64,000 nucleotides of DNA from positions 1 through 64,000 of the forward strand of contig CABRHX010000001.1 in the NCBI GenBank assembly GCA_902470805.1. The letters are read 5' to 3'. The stretch is from an uncultured Collinsella sp. GTDB taxonomy: Bacteria; Actinomycetota; Coriobacteriia; Coriobacteriales; Coriobacteriaceae. The position numbers and the translations under genes were made by a program. Shown here one piece after another: positions 1 to 8,480 of the stretch. Within the stretch, counting starts at the first letter, position 1. The number at the start of each line of letters is the position of its first letter. Below the pieces are notes generated by a model. That model saw nothing but the letters and a program-made list of their open reading frames with translations, searched no databases and was not told where the DNA came from.

Positions 1-323
1 TCGCGGACGGTCTCGCCGTGGGCGATCTGGGACTTCTTCTCGTCCAGGTCCTGCAGCTCAAGGCCGAGCAGGTTGGCGGCCTTAGAGAAAGAGAAACGCG
101 TACGGGTGGAGTTGTCGCGGAACAGGGAGACGGCCAGGCCCGAGTCGAAGATCTTGGACGAAACGTTGTTCTCACGCAGCTCGCGCAGGGCGTCGGCGAC
201 GATGTAGAGAGCCTTGAGCTCATCGGTGGTCTTGTCCCAGGTGTGCAGGAAGTCGCTGCCGTACATGCCCTTAAAATCGAGGCCGTTCAGCTGCTCGACG
301 AGCTCGGTAAACTTAGCGTCCAT
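1..323 (-). CDS. ygeW: Knotted carbamoyltransferase YgeW, N-terminal part
   Basis: This is the first 107 residues of a transcarbamoylase-family protein; the C-terminus runs off the window start. The segment SLFRDNSTRTRFSF carries the carbamoyl-phosphate-binding S-T-R-T-R motif of aspartate and ornithine carbamoyltransferases. The order with ygeY and ygeX downstream on the same strand matches the purine-catabolism cluster of E. coli and gut anaerobes, so YgeW is the best assignment. The true substrate of YgeW is not settled. The ATG at 323 follows an AAAGGACATTTCC Shine-Dalgarno. It follows ygeY by about 200 bp. Confidence 0.88.
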   Translation of the reverse strand, partial: MDAKFTELVEQLNGLDFKGMYGSDFLHTWDKTTDELKALYIVADALRELRENNVSSKIFDSGLAVSLFRDNSTRTRFSFSKAANLLGLELQDLDEKKSQIAHGETVR

Positions 324-473
324 GGAAATGTCCTTTCTAAAGATGAAACGATCGCAATGAGTAGATGTGCTCCGGCATGCGCGTGTGGCTAGAACATGCA
401 GAGCACCATGACGAGGACCCGCCACCGTTGAGGAAGCATGGGAGATAACGACCGCGGGCCCCAAGTCAACAGG

Positions 474-504
474 GAGCGCCGGGGACACGAGCGGCCCCCG
501 GCTC
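474..504 (-). terminator. GC-rich hairpin after ygeY
   Basis: An imperfect inverted repeat (GAGC.CCGGGG against CCCCCGGCTC) lies 20 bp beyond the ygeY stop on the minus strand. No clear T-run follows, so it may be a weak terminator, a processing site or a transcript-stabilising hairpin before ygeW. Confidence 0.3.
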
Positions 505-524
505 AACAAAATCGAGGAATGGGA

Positions 525-1910
525 CTAATCGATCTTGTTGTTGGTCAGACCGGCGCGGAACACGGTGGCATCGCCATCGGCCTGGCTCGGATCGTAGAGG
601 TTCAGGGCAGCCACGTACATGGCGGCAGCGGTGACCAGGTCGTCCTTGTAGGTGACCTCGTTGGGAGCGTGAGCCTGAGACTCGGCACCCGGGCCAAAGC
701 CCACGCAGGGGATGCCGTAGCGGCCCTGGATGGAAACGCAGTTCGTGGAGAAGGTCCACTTGTCGCACAGCGGGCGACCGGTGCGCTTGTCCATGCTGGG
801 CTCGCAGCCGATGCGCTCGTCACCAAACATGGCCTTGTGGGCGTCGACGAGGGCCTTGACGTGCGGAGCGGTCTCCTTGTTGATCCACGTGGGGAAGTAA
901 GCCTCGGTCTCGTAGACCTCGCCGGTCCAGGACGGACGGTCATACATGTACATGGAGACCTTCACGTCGTCGCCGTACTTCTTGGCGGCCGGCAGGTTGC
1001 GAATCTCGTCCAGACAGGACTCCCAGGTCTCACCGGCGGTCATGCGACGGTCGATGGAGATGGCGCAGGAGTCGGCCACGGCGCAACGGCTGGGGCTGGT
1101 GTAGAAGATCTGGCTGACGGTGCAGGTGCCGCGGCCCAGGAAGCGGGCATCTTCGTAGTGCTCGGGGTTGTACTTGGGGTCGAGCATCTTGACGAGGCCC
1201 TTGATGTCGGTCGACTCGTCGCAACCGTTGTTGTTGAGGGCGCGGACGTCGGCGATGATGTCGGCCATCTTGTAGATGGCGTTGTCGCCGCGGTCGGGAG
1301 CGGAGCCGTGGCAGGAGGTGCCGTGAACGTCGACGCGGATCTCCATGCGGCCGCGGTGACCGCGATAGATGCCGCCGTCGGTGGGCTCGGTGGAAATGAC
1401 GAACTCGGGCTTAATGCCGTCCTTGTTGTAGATGTACTGCCAGCACATGCCGTCGCAGTCCTCTTCCTGGACGGTGCCGACGACCATGATTTTGTAGCCC
1501 TCGGGGATGAGGCCCATGTCCTTCATCATCTTGGCAGCGTAGGTAGCAGAAGCCATGCCACCCTCCTGGTCGGAGCCGCCGCGGCCGTAGATGATCTCGT
1601 CGGTCTCGTAGCCCTCATAGGGATCGGCGTCCCAGTTATCGATGTTGCCGATGCCGACGGTGTCGATGTGGGAGTCGATAGCGATGATCTTGTCGCCTTC
1701 GCCCATAAAGCCCATAACGTTGCCCAGGCCGTCGACCTTGACCTCGTCATAGCCAAGGCTCTCCATCTCGGCCTTGATGCAAGCGACAACCTCGCCCTCC
1801 TCGCAGGACTCAGAGGGGTGGGAGATCATGGCACGCAGGAAGCGAGTCATATCAGCACGATGGGACTCAGCAGCGTTTTTAATTGCCTCGAAATCGAGTT
1901 CCTTAGTCAT
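525..1910 (-). CDS. ygeY: YgeY-type M20 metallohydrolase
   Basis: This 461-residue protein belongs to the M20 peptidase/deacylase family, in the group annotated as YgeY selenium-metabolism hydrolase. It shows the co-catalytic zinc signatures: H81-x-D83 in IDSHIDTVG, Asp114 in [10 protein letters not shown], the Glu149-Glu150 pair in TVQEEDCDG, and a dimerisation-domain histidine in [10 protein letters not shown]. It is expected to hydrolyse a C-N bond of an acylated amino-acid-like intermediate in anaerobic purine breakdown, but the exact substrate is not known. AAAGG lies nine bases before the ATG. It sits between ygeX and ygeW in the same orientation. A large palindromic repeat separates it from ygeX, so transcription may be partly uncoupled. 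Confidence 0.9.
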   Translation of the reverse strand: MTKELDFEAIKNAAESHRADMTRFLRAMISHPSESCEEGEVVACIKAEMESLGYDEVKVDGLGNVMGFMGEGDKIIAIDSHIDTVGIGNIDNWDADPYEGYETDEIIYGRGGSDQEGGMASATYAAKMMKDMGLIPEGYKIMVVGTVQEEDCDGMCWQYIYNKDGIKPEFVISTEPTDGGIYRGHRGRMEIRVDVHGTSCHGSAPDRGDNAIYKMADIIADVRALNNNGCDESTDIKGLVKMLDPKYNPEHYEDARFLGRGTCTVSQIFYTSPSRCAVADSCAISIDRRMTAGETWESCLDEIRNLPAAKKYGDDVKVSMYMYDRPSWTGEVYETEAYFPTWINKETAPHVKALVDAHKAMFGDERIGCEPSMDKRTGRPLCDKWTFSTNCVSIQGRYGIPCVGFGPGAESQAHAPNEVTYKDDLVTAAAMYVAALNLYDPSQADGDATVFRAGLTNNKID

Positions 1911-2014
1911 AACAGTTAACCTTTCTACAAGGGTTTACCTACAGGTAGATATTTCAGATAGATCACTTGTGCCAAGCAGCGTGAGGTGGAGCACCCCACA
2001 AGCAAGTAACCATA

Positions 2015-2132
2015 GGAGGCGGACGGAGGACTTTGCTCCGTCGCGAGTTCCGCACGAGCCGGAGAGCACTTAATGTGCTCTCCGTGCGAGCAGGACTGTC
2101 CGAGCAGGGAGTAAAGTCCTCCGGCTGCCTCC
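2015..2132. repeat. Palindromic repeat element, copy A
   Basis: A 67-nt core (2041-2107) is also present, inverted, at 39976-40042 with few differences. It is centred on GGAGAGCACTTAATGTGCTCTCC, itself a hairpin shown here as the pair GGAGAGCAC/GTGCTCTCC. Outer arms 2015-2038 and 2109-2132 are inverted copies of one another (about 21 of 24 positions) but are unrelated to the arms of the other copy. The element lies just after the ygeX stop and could act as a strong hairpin terminator or attenuator before ygeY. Confidence 0.8.
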
Positions 2133-2147
2133 GGACAGGTCAGTCTG

Positions 2148-3362
2148 CTAGCAGGTGGGGTACTCGCCCTCCCAGACGATGCGACGGTACTGATCCGGAT
2201 CGGTGTCGCCCTCGGTGGAGAAGCAGAGCACGGAGCTCGTCTTGTCCAGGCCGATGAGCTCCTTGAGCTCGGCGTACTCGGGATCGAGCATGATGGTCTC
2301 GACCAGGCCGGTGGTCACTGCGCCGGACTCGCCGGAGATGACGCGCGGGTCGCCCTTCTCGGGGGCGCCCAGGGTACGCATGCCGCGAGCGGTGACCCAG
2401 TCGGGGCAAGACACGAAGGCGGTGGTGTGGTTGCGCAGGATATCCCAGCCCAGGATGTTGGGCTCGCCGCAGCACAGGCCGGCCATGATGGAAGGCATGT
2501 CGCCGTCCACGATACGCGGATCGCCATCGCCGGCGGCAGCACCCTTGTACAGGCAGGCGGCAGGCGCGCACTCGACCACAACAAAGGTCGGCGGGTTATC
2601 GGGATACAGGTTGGTGAAGTAGCCCACCACGGCGCCGGCGAGCGAACCCACGCCAGCCTGGACAAACACGTGCGTCGGGCGGTTGATGGCCATCTCGCGC
2701 AGCTGCTCGGCAGCCTCGGAGGCCATGGTGCCGTAACCCTCCATGATCCAGGACGGGATCTTCTCGTAGCCCTCCCAGGCGGTGTCCTGAACGATAACGC
2801 CGCGCTCGCAGGCGTCGGCCTCGGCGGCCGCCATGCGCACGCACTCGTCGTAGTTGACCTCTTCGATGGTCACCGTGGCGCCCTCGGCGGCGATGTTATC
2901 GAAGCGGGGCTTGGTGGAACCCTTGGGCATGTGCACGACAGCCTTCTGGCCCAGCTTGTTGGCAGCCCATGCCACGCCGCGGCCATGGTTGCCGTCGGTG
3001 GCGGTAAAGAAGGTAGCCTGGCCAAAGTCCTTGGCAAGCTGATCGGAAGTCAGGTAATCGAAGGTGCACTCGGCAACGTCCTTGCCGGTCTCGTCGGCAA
3101 TGTAGTTGGCCATGGCAAACGAGCCGCCCAGGACCTTAAAGGCGTTGAGGCCAAAGCGATAGCTCTCGTCCTTAACGCACAGGTTGGACAGGCCCAGGCG
3201 CGCAGCCTGACCGTCCAGACGGGCAAGCGGAGTGACGGTATATTGAGGGAACGACTGGTGGAAGGCGCGGGCCTTCTTCACGTGGTCGAGACTCATGATT
3301 CCCAAGTGCTTGTCATCGCTCTTGGGCATCGTGTTGCCCGCCCACTGGATCTTATCGGCCAT
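2148..3362 (-). CDS. ygeX: Diaminopropionate ammonia-lyase
   Basis: This 404-residue PLP enzyme of fold type II converts 2,3-diaminopropionate to pyruvate and two ammonia through 2-aminoacrylate. The Schiff-base lysine is Lys76 in GLNAFKVLGGSF, and the conserved aspartate is Asp123 in ATDGNHGRG. The glycine-rich phosphate-binding loop is in AGVGSLAGAVVGY. Length matches E. coli YgeX. The ATG follows AAGGAG by eight bases. It is the first gene of the ygeX-ygeY-ygeW unit and is divergent from a YheO-type regulator across an AT-rich region with operator-like repeats. In the purine-degrading cluster its product pyruvate would feed fermentation. Confidence 0.93.
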   Translation of the reverse strand: MADKIQWAGNTMPKSDDKHLGIMSLDHVKKARAFHQSFPQYTVTPLARLDGQAARLGLSNLCVKDESYRFGLNAFKVLGGSFAMANYIADETGKDVAECTFDYLTSDQLAKDFGQATFFTATDGNHGRGVAWAANKLGQKAVVHMPKGSTKPRFDNIAAEGATVTIEEVNYDECVRMAAAEADACERGVIVQDTAWEGYEKIPSWIMEGYGTMASEAAEQLREMAINRPTHVFVQAGVGSLAGAVVGYFTNLYPDNPPTFVVVECAPAACLYKGAAAGDGDPRIVDGDMPSIMAGLCCGEPNILGWDILRNHTTAFVSCPDWVTARGMRTLGAPEKGDPRVISGESGAVTTGLVETIMLDPEYAELKELIGLDKTSSVLCFSTEGDTDPDQYRRIVWEGEYPTC

Positions 3363-3450
3363 ACGGTGAACTCCTTAAGTCCTCTCTTGCCGGCCCCCGC
3401 ATACGCGTTTCAGCCCATTCCCATTCATGCGACTGAACTTTTATGTGGAT

Positions 3451-3523
3451 GCCAAACAAAAAGTTTGTTAGCACTGTTCTATCACACTTTTTGCTTGGCA
3501 AACCTAACAAATTGTTTGTTGCC
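3451..3523. promoter_or_regulatory. Operator-like palindromes between ygeX and regulator
   Basis: Two AT-rich inverted repeats lie in the 277-bp divergent intergenic region. Site 1 (3451-3472) reads GCCAAAC-AAAAA-GTTTGTTAGC. Site 2 (3497-3523) has arms GGCAAAC and GTTTGTTGCC around AACAAATTGTT. The shared CAAAC/GTTTG half-sites suggest binding by one dimeric regulator, most simply the adjacent YheO-type protein. This is inference; no binding data can be read from sequence. Confidence 0.5.
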
Positions 3524-3639
3524 GTAATCGGTACCTTTTCGCCGACGAACGGTCACATAACGCAGTGACACTTTCGCTATTTGCGAACAGGTGTGGTTTA
3601 TGGCAAAGTGTGCCCAAACTAATTTTTAGGAAGGTACCT

Positions 3640-4293
3640 ATGACCCCCGCACAGATTGAGTTCTATAAGCGCCTTGCACACGGCCTGGCACTCCAATTTG
3701 GCCCCAACTGCGAAGTCGTCGTCCACGATCTGGAGACCGAGGACGTGGACCACTCCATCGTAGTAATCGAAAACGGCCACGTCAGCGGGCGCAAACTGGG
3801 TGACGGCCCCAGCCATATCGTGTTTGAGTCCATGCACGAGGGCAGCACCGACGTACACGACCGCGAGCCGTACCTCACTAAAACCACCGATGGCAAGCTG
3901 CTCAAGTCCTCGACCATCTTTATCCGCAACGACGAAGGCAAGCCCGTCGGCATTTTGGGCATCAACTTTGACATTACGCTTATGAAGGCTTTTGAGCGCT
4001 CGCTCGACGCTTTCACCGGCACCGGCGGCACGGGCTATACCGAGCCCGAGCCCATTACCAAGAACATCGGCGACCTGCTCGAGGACCTGCTGCACGAGTG
4101 CGAGCAGTTTGTGGGCAAGCCCGCGGCACTCATGACCAAAGACGAGCGCATTCGTGCCATTGGCTACCTCGACCGTCGCGGTGCCTTCCTCATTTCCAAG
4201 TCGAGCGAGCGCGCCTGCGAGTTCTTTGGCATCTCCAAGTACAGCTTCTATAGCTACCTCAATGAGGCCAAGGCGGCGGCCGGCGACAAGTAG
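3640..4293 (+). CDS. YheO-type PAS/HTH transcriptional regulator 1
   Basis: This 217-residue protein has an N-terminal YheO-like PAS domain (about 1-115, with EVVVHDLE and NGHVSGRKLG) and a C-terminal helix-turn-helix of the HTH_22/DauR type (about 150-210, ending ACEFFGISKYSFYSYL). It is similar in length and layout to the protein at 26720-27376. The ATG at 3640 was chosen because AGGAAGG sits just before it; the open frame extends upstream without a Shine-Dalgarno. Being divergent from ygeX, it probably controls the ygeXYW operon in response to a purine-pathway ligand, by analogy with DauR-type regulators of amino-acid catabolism. Confidence 0.88.
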   Translation: MTPAQIEFYKRLAHGLALQFGPNCEVVVHDLETEDVDHSIVVIENGHVSGRKLGDGPSHIVFESMHEGSTDVHDREPYLTKTTDGKLLKSSTIFIRNDEGKPVGILGINFDITLMKAFERSLDAFTGTGGTGYTEPEPITKNIGDLLEDLLHECEQFVGKPAALMTKDERIRAIGYLDRRGAFLISKSSERACEFFGISKYSFYSYLNEAKAAAGDK

Positions 4294-4416
4294 GCACTCG
4301 CCTGGATTGCCCCTCCCCTTTTGGGCGCGAGTTCTGGAAAGCACGAATCCAAGACCGGGCCGCTTGGGAAGTTCCATATAATCGATGTCATTAGTATTTC
4401 GAAAGGATGGGACAGA

Positions 4417-5406
4417 ATGGCGTTGAGCAAGGCATCATGCACCGGTCGCGGATTGATTGCGGCAATTGGTGGACATGTGCACCGCATGTTCGATGAGGGC
4501 GAAGACGACCTGTTTTCGCTGAGCCTTGACGATGTGATGGATGATCGCCCGTGGACCGCCGACGAACTCATGGGCGGCGGCGGGGCTCGCCCGTCAAGCC
4601 CCAATCCCGCACTTGCGCCTAAGACCGCATCTGCGCCGACTCCTGCGCAGCCGGCTGTTTCGACGCCCGCGCCTACACCCACACCCACTTCGGCGCCCAC
4701 GCCCGCTCCCCGCCCCGCAAGCGACCCGTCCGAGACGGCGGCATTTCTCGCAGCAGCGACGCAGGGCAAATCGGCCGACAGCACTGTTATGTACAGCGCC
4801 CAGCAGTTGCCTGTTCCTGCGGCACGCAAGCCTCCGGTCACAAGGCTCGATGAGCCCGTTGCCCATCAGGTTGTCCACGATTCCTGGGCTGCAGCCGATC
4901 TGGATGAGACCTCTACCGGCATGCCGGCGCTCGATGTTCCAGTTAACCCGCTTTTTGCCGCCAACACGAGCGCCGCGGACTATGAGGGCGGTGCGGCATA
5001 TTCCGATTATTCCGATGACTATGCTGGCACCGGTCGCATCGAGACCGAGGATTATGGCACCGCATCGAGCGATTATCTCAACGATCCGTACGCTGCCACG
5101 CCTGCACCGGAATATGACCCGGAGGCCGCGTCCGCACCGGCGTATACCAAAAGCACGGGCGAAGAGCGCTTCGCCGATTATTACGCCGAGGAAAAGGCGC
5201 TGCGTTTCTCGGAATTTCCGCAGGCAGTCAAGGTTGCCTTTATCGCCATTGTCATTGCCCTGCTCGGTGTCATTGCGTTTGAGGGATTCCAGCTGTTCCG
5301 CGGCCCCACCGCGTCCGAATCGGCAACGCAGCAAAAAGAGGACGACAACCAGTACCTGGACATCAACACCCTCAAGGGCGACCCCAACGACGGGGACGAC
5401 GAGTAG
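4417..5406 (+). CDS. Uncharacterised single-pass membrane protein
   Basis: The 329-residue product is not recognised. The first 60 residues include a compact start (MALSKASCTGRGLIAAIGGH) and an acidic stretch. Residues about 60-110 are a low-complexity Pro/Ala/Thr linker. Residues 180-250 are rich in Tyr, Asp and Ala. One hydrophobic segment (VKVAFIAIVIALLGVIAF) lies near residue 275, followed by a short acidic tail. This looks like a membrane-anchored protein with a long disordered region on one side. The ATG at 4417 follows GAAAGGATGGGACAG; a TATAAT hexamer lies at 4377-4382, so the gene probably has its own promoter. Confidence 0.75.
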   Translation: MALSKASCTGRGLIAAIGGHVHRMFDEGEDDLFSLSLDDVMDDRPWTADELMGGGGARPSSPNPALAPKTASAPTPAQPAVSTPAPTPTPTSAPTPAPRPASDPSETAAFLAAATQGKSADSTVMYSAQQLPVPAARKPPVTRLDEPVAHQVVHDSWAAADLDETSTGMPALDVPVNPLFAANTSAADYEGGAAYSDYSDDYAGTGRIETEDYGTASSDYLNDPYAATPAPEYDPEAASAPAYTKSTGEERFADYYAEEKALRFSEFPQAVKVAFIAIVIALLGVIAFEGFQLFRGPTASESATQQKEDDNQYLDINTLKGDPNDGDDE

Positions 5407-5543
5407 CGAGGGCTGAAGGCGGCCGCAGGATCCCGCATCCAGCACCGGCTTCTAAGTGCTGTTTTGTCATCCAGCTACACTTTTCCGAAGTTTTAAGGTG
5501 CCCATTTCGACTCTTTTCCGGATTTTATACTCTGTCCCTCCAG

Positions 5544-5837
5544 ATGCGCTTTACGGTGCAGGCGTTGGAAGAAGGGCCATGTGCCGCTGGCGGCCCACAT
5601 GTTCTGCAGATCAAGCTGCTCGGAGACGGCTCGCGCGAGCCGTCCAGCTGGAAGCTCTTTGCCGACGGCGCGTGCGTTGCGGACGGATCCGGCGCCTTTG
5701 CCCGCGAGTGCTTCTGCGAGGGCGCCGAGGTGTTTCTAGACCTGTGCCGCGACGCCGTACGCGCGACCGAGCTGTACCAGTGGAGCCAGAGGGAGTACGA
5801 GCTGTTGAGTGCGGCCCGCAGGATCGTAAGGGTGTAG
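5544..5837 (+). CDS. Small hypothetical protein, 97 residues
   Basis: No family is recognised. The predicted protein begins MRFTVQALEEG and ends SAARRIVRV; it is cysteine-containing and mixed alpha/beta in character. There is no Shine-Dalgarno before the ATG. A TATACT hexamer at 5526-5531 would place the transcription start only a few bases before the ATG, so the message could be leaderless. Codon use looks plausible for the organism, but the absence of a ribosome site and the short length leave doubt. Confidence 0.5.
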   Translation: MRFTVQALEEGPCAAGGPHVLQIKLLGDGSREPSSWKLFADGACVADGSGAFARECFCEGAEVFLDLCRDAVRATELYQWSQREYELLSAARRIVRV

Positions 5838-5904
5838 ACGGGCGGACGAGCCATCGACGATTTTGAGCTGGCAAGGGCCGGGAACTAGATTCCCAGCCTT
5901 CAAC

Positions 5905-8028
5905 CTAGCACTGCTTTATGAGATCGAGCACCGCAGGAATGTCATCGGCATTCCGAAGCGCAACGTAAGTGGGTAAGCCCGGGCCAAATCCACCCTGCGT
6001 ACGCTTGTCCTGGCACATGTCCTCTGGATCCGTTAGATCATCCACACTCTTTGCCAAGCCAACGGCAATCCAACCACCGTTGCTGGTCCTGCCTTCTAAC
6101 ACGGCATGCAGTTTTCGCTTGCCCGACCTGAAGCCTACATAGTACTTAGCTATGTAGGACTCCCACGAAGGGTTACCACTCAGAACGGACTCGCGCACCT
6201 CATCGAAAAGCTTCTGGTTGAGCCCACCTTCGGCAAAGGTGGGGTGATTCTCCTGCAGAGTCCAGATAGGAGCCTCATCAGACTCCCCGCGAGAAGGACG
6301 GTACTTGTCGACGACGTCTGCCGGAAGGTCGGGATATTTCCATATCTCACACGCCTCTTTCGCCAGCTCGTCCGCGCGCTGTCCAATCTCTTCCTCACCC
6401 CATTTTTCACGCGAGGCGATCGACTTGTTCAGGTAGAGCGGACTGCACTTAAATCCGACGTCAGGCAGATTGAGCTTGTCCGAGAACGACCGGTTTGAGT
6501 ACTCCTGGTTGTAGCCCGTCAGCGTAAGATTTCCCAAGTTGTTGCACAGCCTGTCGTGGACGTCTTCCCAGTTCTCACCAAGCGATTCCTTCCAGCCGTG
6601 CTCATCATCGATCGTCTGGGGCATGATGTGCTCGATCTGGTAATCGTCGGCTGAGATGGACTCCTTCGGGTGGTGCCAGTTCTCCATGCGTTCCAGGTAA
6701 TAGCGCTTTTTAGAGAAGCGGTTGTAGCAGTCACGCGTCTTAAACTCCTCGACAAAATGCTCGTCTGTCGGAAAGTATGCGGTCATACCGCTGCTGTGGA
6801 TAAGGAGCATCGCCGTAACGTACTCCTCGATATCGTCCTGCTGCTCGAGATTGCGATACATGCCGGCAAAGAAATTATTTAGGCCCGTGGTAAGTCTGCC
6901 GCAAACCGCTCGCCTGAACAGAAACGACTCGATAGTCTCGCAGATACGTAAAAACGCATTGCGGTCTAGTCCATTCCCCTCGTAAACCGAATAAAGCAAC
7001 ATTAAGAGGGGCCTTATCTGCTTCACATCGAGGCTTACGATTCTGCCGAACACTCGGCGCAGTCCGTCGTCCTTCTCCTTACCAAGGAACAGACTGGCGT
7101 ATCTATGTGCATACCCTCGCAGCTCCTTAAGCAGGCCCTCGGTGTCACCATCGTAGTCGTCGGCGAAATAGCGCTTAAACTCGTAGTAGGCCTCGTTCTC
7201 CTTCGGCATCCTATTGGGAACTTTAAGCCACAGCCAGTACCAGATAAATGCATTGAACTCGTCCTCGCCGCCTTTTCCGAACAAGCACTCGAGTGGATGC
7301 CAATAACCCTCATAAAGATTGGTCTGTTCGTCGTTGGGAAGCGACATTAGAACGTAGTTACGGATGAGGTCAATGGGCGTGAGCGGCTTGCCCTTGGAGT
7401 TCATGGACTCAAATATGAGCTGGGCATTATCAACGCCAGCGGTGAGCTTAGTGTCGATGACCTGCACGCGGTTTAGCCCCGCCCAAAGCCTTGCAGGGTC
7501 GAATGATTTCCCGTGCATCTTTTCACGGAAGAACGCATGGTTTTCGACAATGCGATCCGATTTTTCATCTGGCACGGGAGCCCCAGACACGATGGAGAAC
7601 AGCGTCTCTTTATCGTCCTGCGAGAGCACCAGCTTGTAGCGTGCCAGACCGTTGTAGTCGTCATCGTTAAAGAGGTAATTTTTCCTCAGCGCCGAGATTT
7701 TGAGGTCGCCAAGGAAGCCAGCCTTGTCGGGGTTGCTCTCCAAATAGTCAGCCAAAGCTGCAATCATCAACGAAAACGTCGTCATGCGCTGCTGTCCGTC
7801 AATCAGAAGCACGCGCGAAATGCTCGTGGCAGAGCTCTCGGACTCGGGGATATAAAGCATTGACCCCACGAAGTGCGATACGCCATCACGACCCGCTCGC
7901 ATGACGTCATCCCAAAGCACCTCGCACTCTTTTACACTCCACGAGTAAATTCGCTGGTACACGGGAATGACGAACTGCATCTTCGCCACGCCCATAAGGT
8001 CGAGTAGATTTGCCTCGGTTGCTTTCAT
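5905..8028 (-). CDS. DUF262/DUF1524 nuclease-like protein
   Basis: This 707-residue protein has the architecture of GmrSD-type modification-dependent restriction proteins. The N-terminal DUF262 (ParB-like fold) shows IPVYQRIYSW (21-30), the DGQQR signature (77-81) and FESMNSKGKPLTPIDLIRNY near 205. The DUF1524 HNH-type region carries QIEHIMPQT (about 464) followed by NNLGNLTLTG. A further C-terminal domain (about 590-700) is present in many relatives. Family members cut modified phage DNA or act in type IV-like defence; that role is inferred here. AGGAGA precedes the ATG at 8028. It ends an accessory block of minus-strand genes, after a 450-bp gap. Confidence 0.85.
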   Translation of the reverse strand: MKATEANLLDLMGVAKMQFVIPVYQRIYSWSVKECEVLWDDVMRAGRDGVSHFVGSMLYIPESESSATSISRVLLIDGQQRMTTFSLMIAALADYLESNPDKAGFLGDLKISALRKNYLFNDDDYNGLARYKLVLSQDDKETLFSIVSGAPVPDEKSDRIVENHAFFREKMHGKSFDPARLWAGLNRVQVIDTKLTAGVDNAQLIFESMNSKGKPLTPIDLIRNYVLMSLPNDEQTNLYEGYWHPLECLFGKGGEDEFNAFIWYWLWLKVPNRMPKENEAYYEFKRYFADDYDGDTEGLLKELRGYAHRYASLFLGKEKDDGLRRVFGRIVSLDVKQIRPLLMLLYSVYEGNGLDRNAFLRICETIESFLFRRAVCGRLTTGLNNFFAGMYRNLEQQDDIEEYVTAMLLIHSSGMTAYFPTDEHFVEEFKTRDCYNRFSKKRYYLERMENWHHPKESISADDYQIEHIMPQTIDDEHGWKESLGENWEDVHDRLCNNLGNLTLTGYNQEYSNRSFSDKLNLPDVGFKCSPLYLNKSIASREKWGEEEIGQRADELAKEACEIWKYPDLPADVVDKYRPSRGESDEAPIWTLQENHPTFAEGGLNQKLFDEVRESVLSGNPSWESYIAKYYVGFRSGKRKLHAVLEGRTSNGGWIAVGLAKSVDDLTDPEDMCQDKRTQGGFGPGLPTYVALRNADDIPAVLDLIKQC

Positions 8029-8480
8029 TTGCGGTTGTCTCCTCTTTCTTGTTTACGCCGTTTGCAGTCAGTCCCCCACTGAGCGGAGGGTGCCAAAGAC
8101 GAGAGCATCGAAGCACAGAAGCAACCGGGATGCTCATATCGTTAGATTTTACAACGCAAGCAAACGCTTACGCCGTCAGGGTGGCGCGCGATCGCTGCGC
8201 GCCACTCCCCAAAATCATACGATGTCAAAAGACTGACACTTGTGTATGCCTTTTGACATTGCCACGGACTTACGGGTTTCTTGTCTCATATGCCAAGAGC
8301 GGATATCTAGATCGCTGCCCCTCCCGCCCAAAGGAGCTCGACAAGAACTGATCGAAGGGCAAATCAGACATCGAGCAAGTCGCCGACATGCTCATCGCGC
8401 CTCGCAAAAAGATGGGCAAACACGGGACCATCTTAAGCGGTGGCGATGATGACACGGAATTGCAGCCGAATCGCCCCGAC
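8029..8480. other. Intergenic region with inverted repeat and possible gene remnant
   Basis: No intact gene is seen. An inverted repeat with arms ATGTCAAAAG (8222-8231) and CTTTTGACAT (8250-8259) encloses ACACTTGTGT; it may be an operator for the DUF262 gene. The plus-strand stretch 8355-8450 reads as a protein-like segment (SDIEQVADMLIAPRKK and following) preceded by an in-frame stop, perhaps a remnant of a lost gene. Confidence 0.35.

Noticed and set aside
438..1919. Long plus-strand open frame opposite ygeY
   Set aside because: It lies wholly antisense to a well-supported M20 hydrolase. The translation is low-complexity (Gly, Val, Ala, His-rich), as expected from the complement of GC-rich codons.
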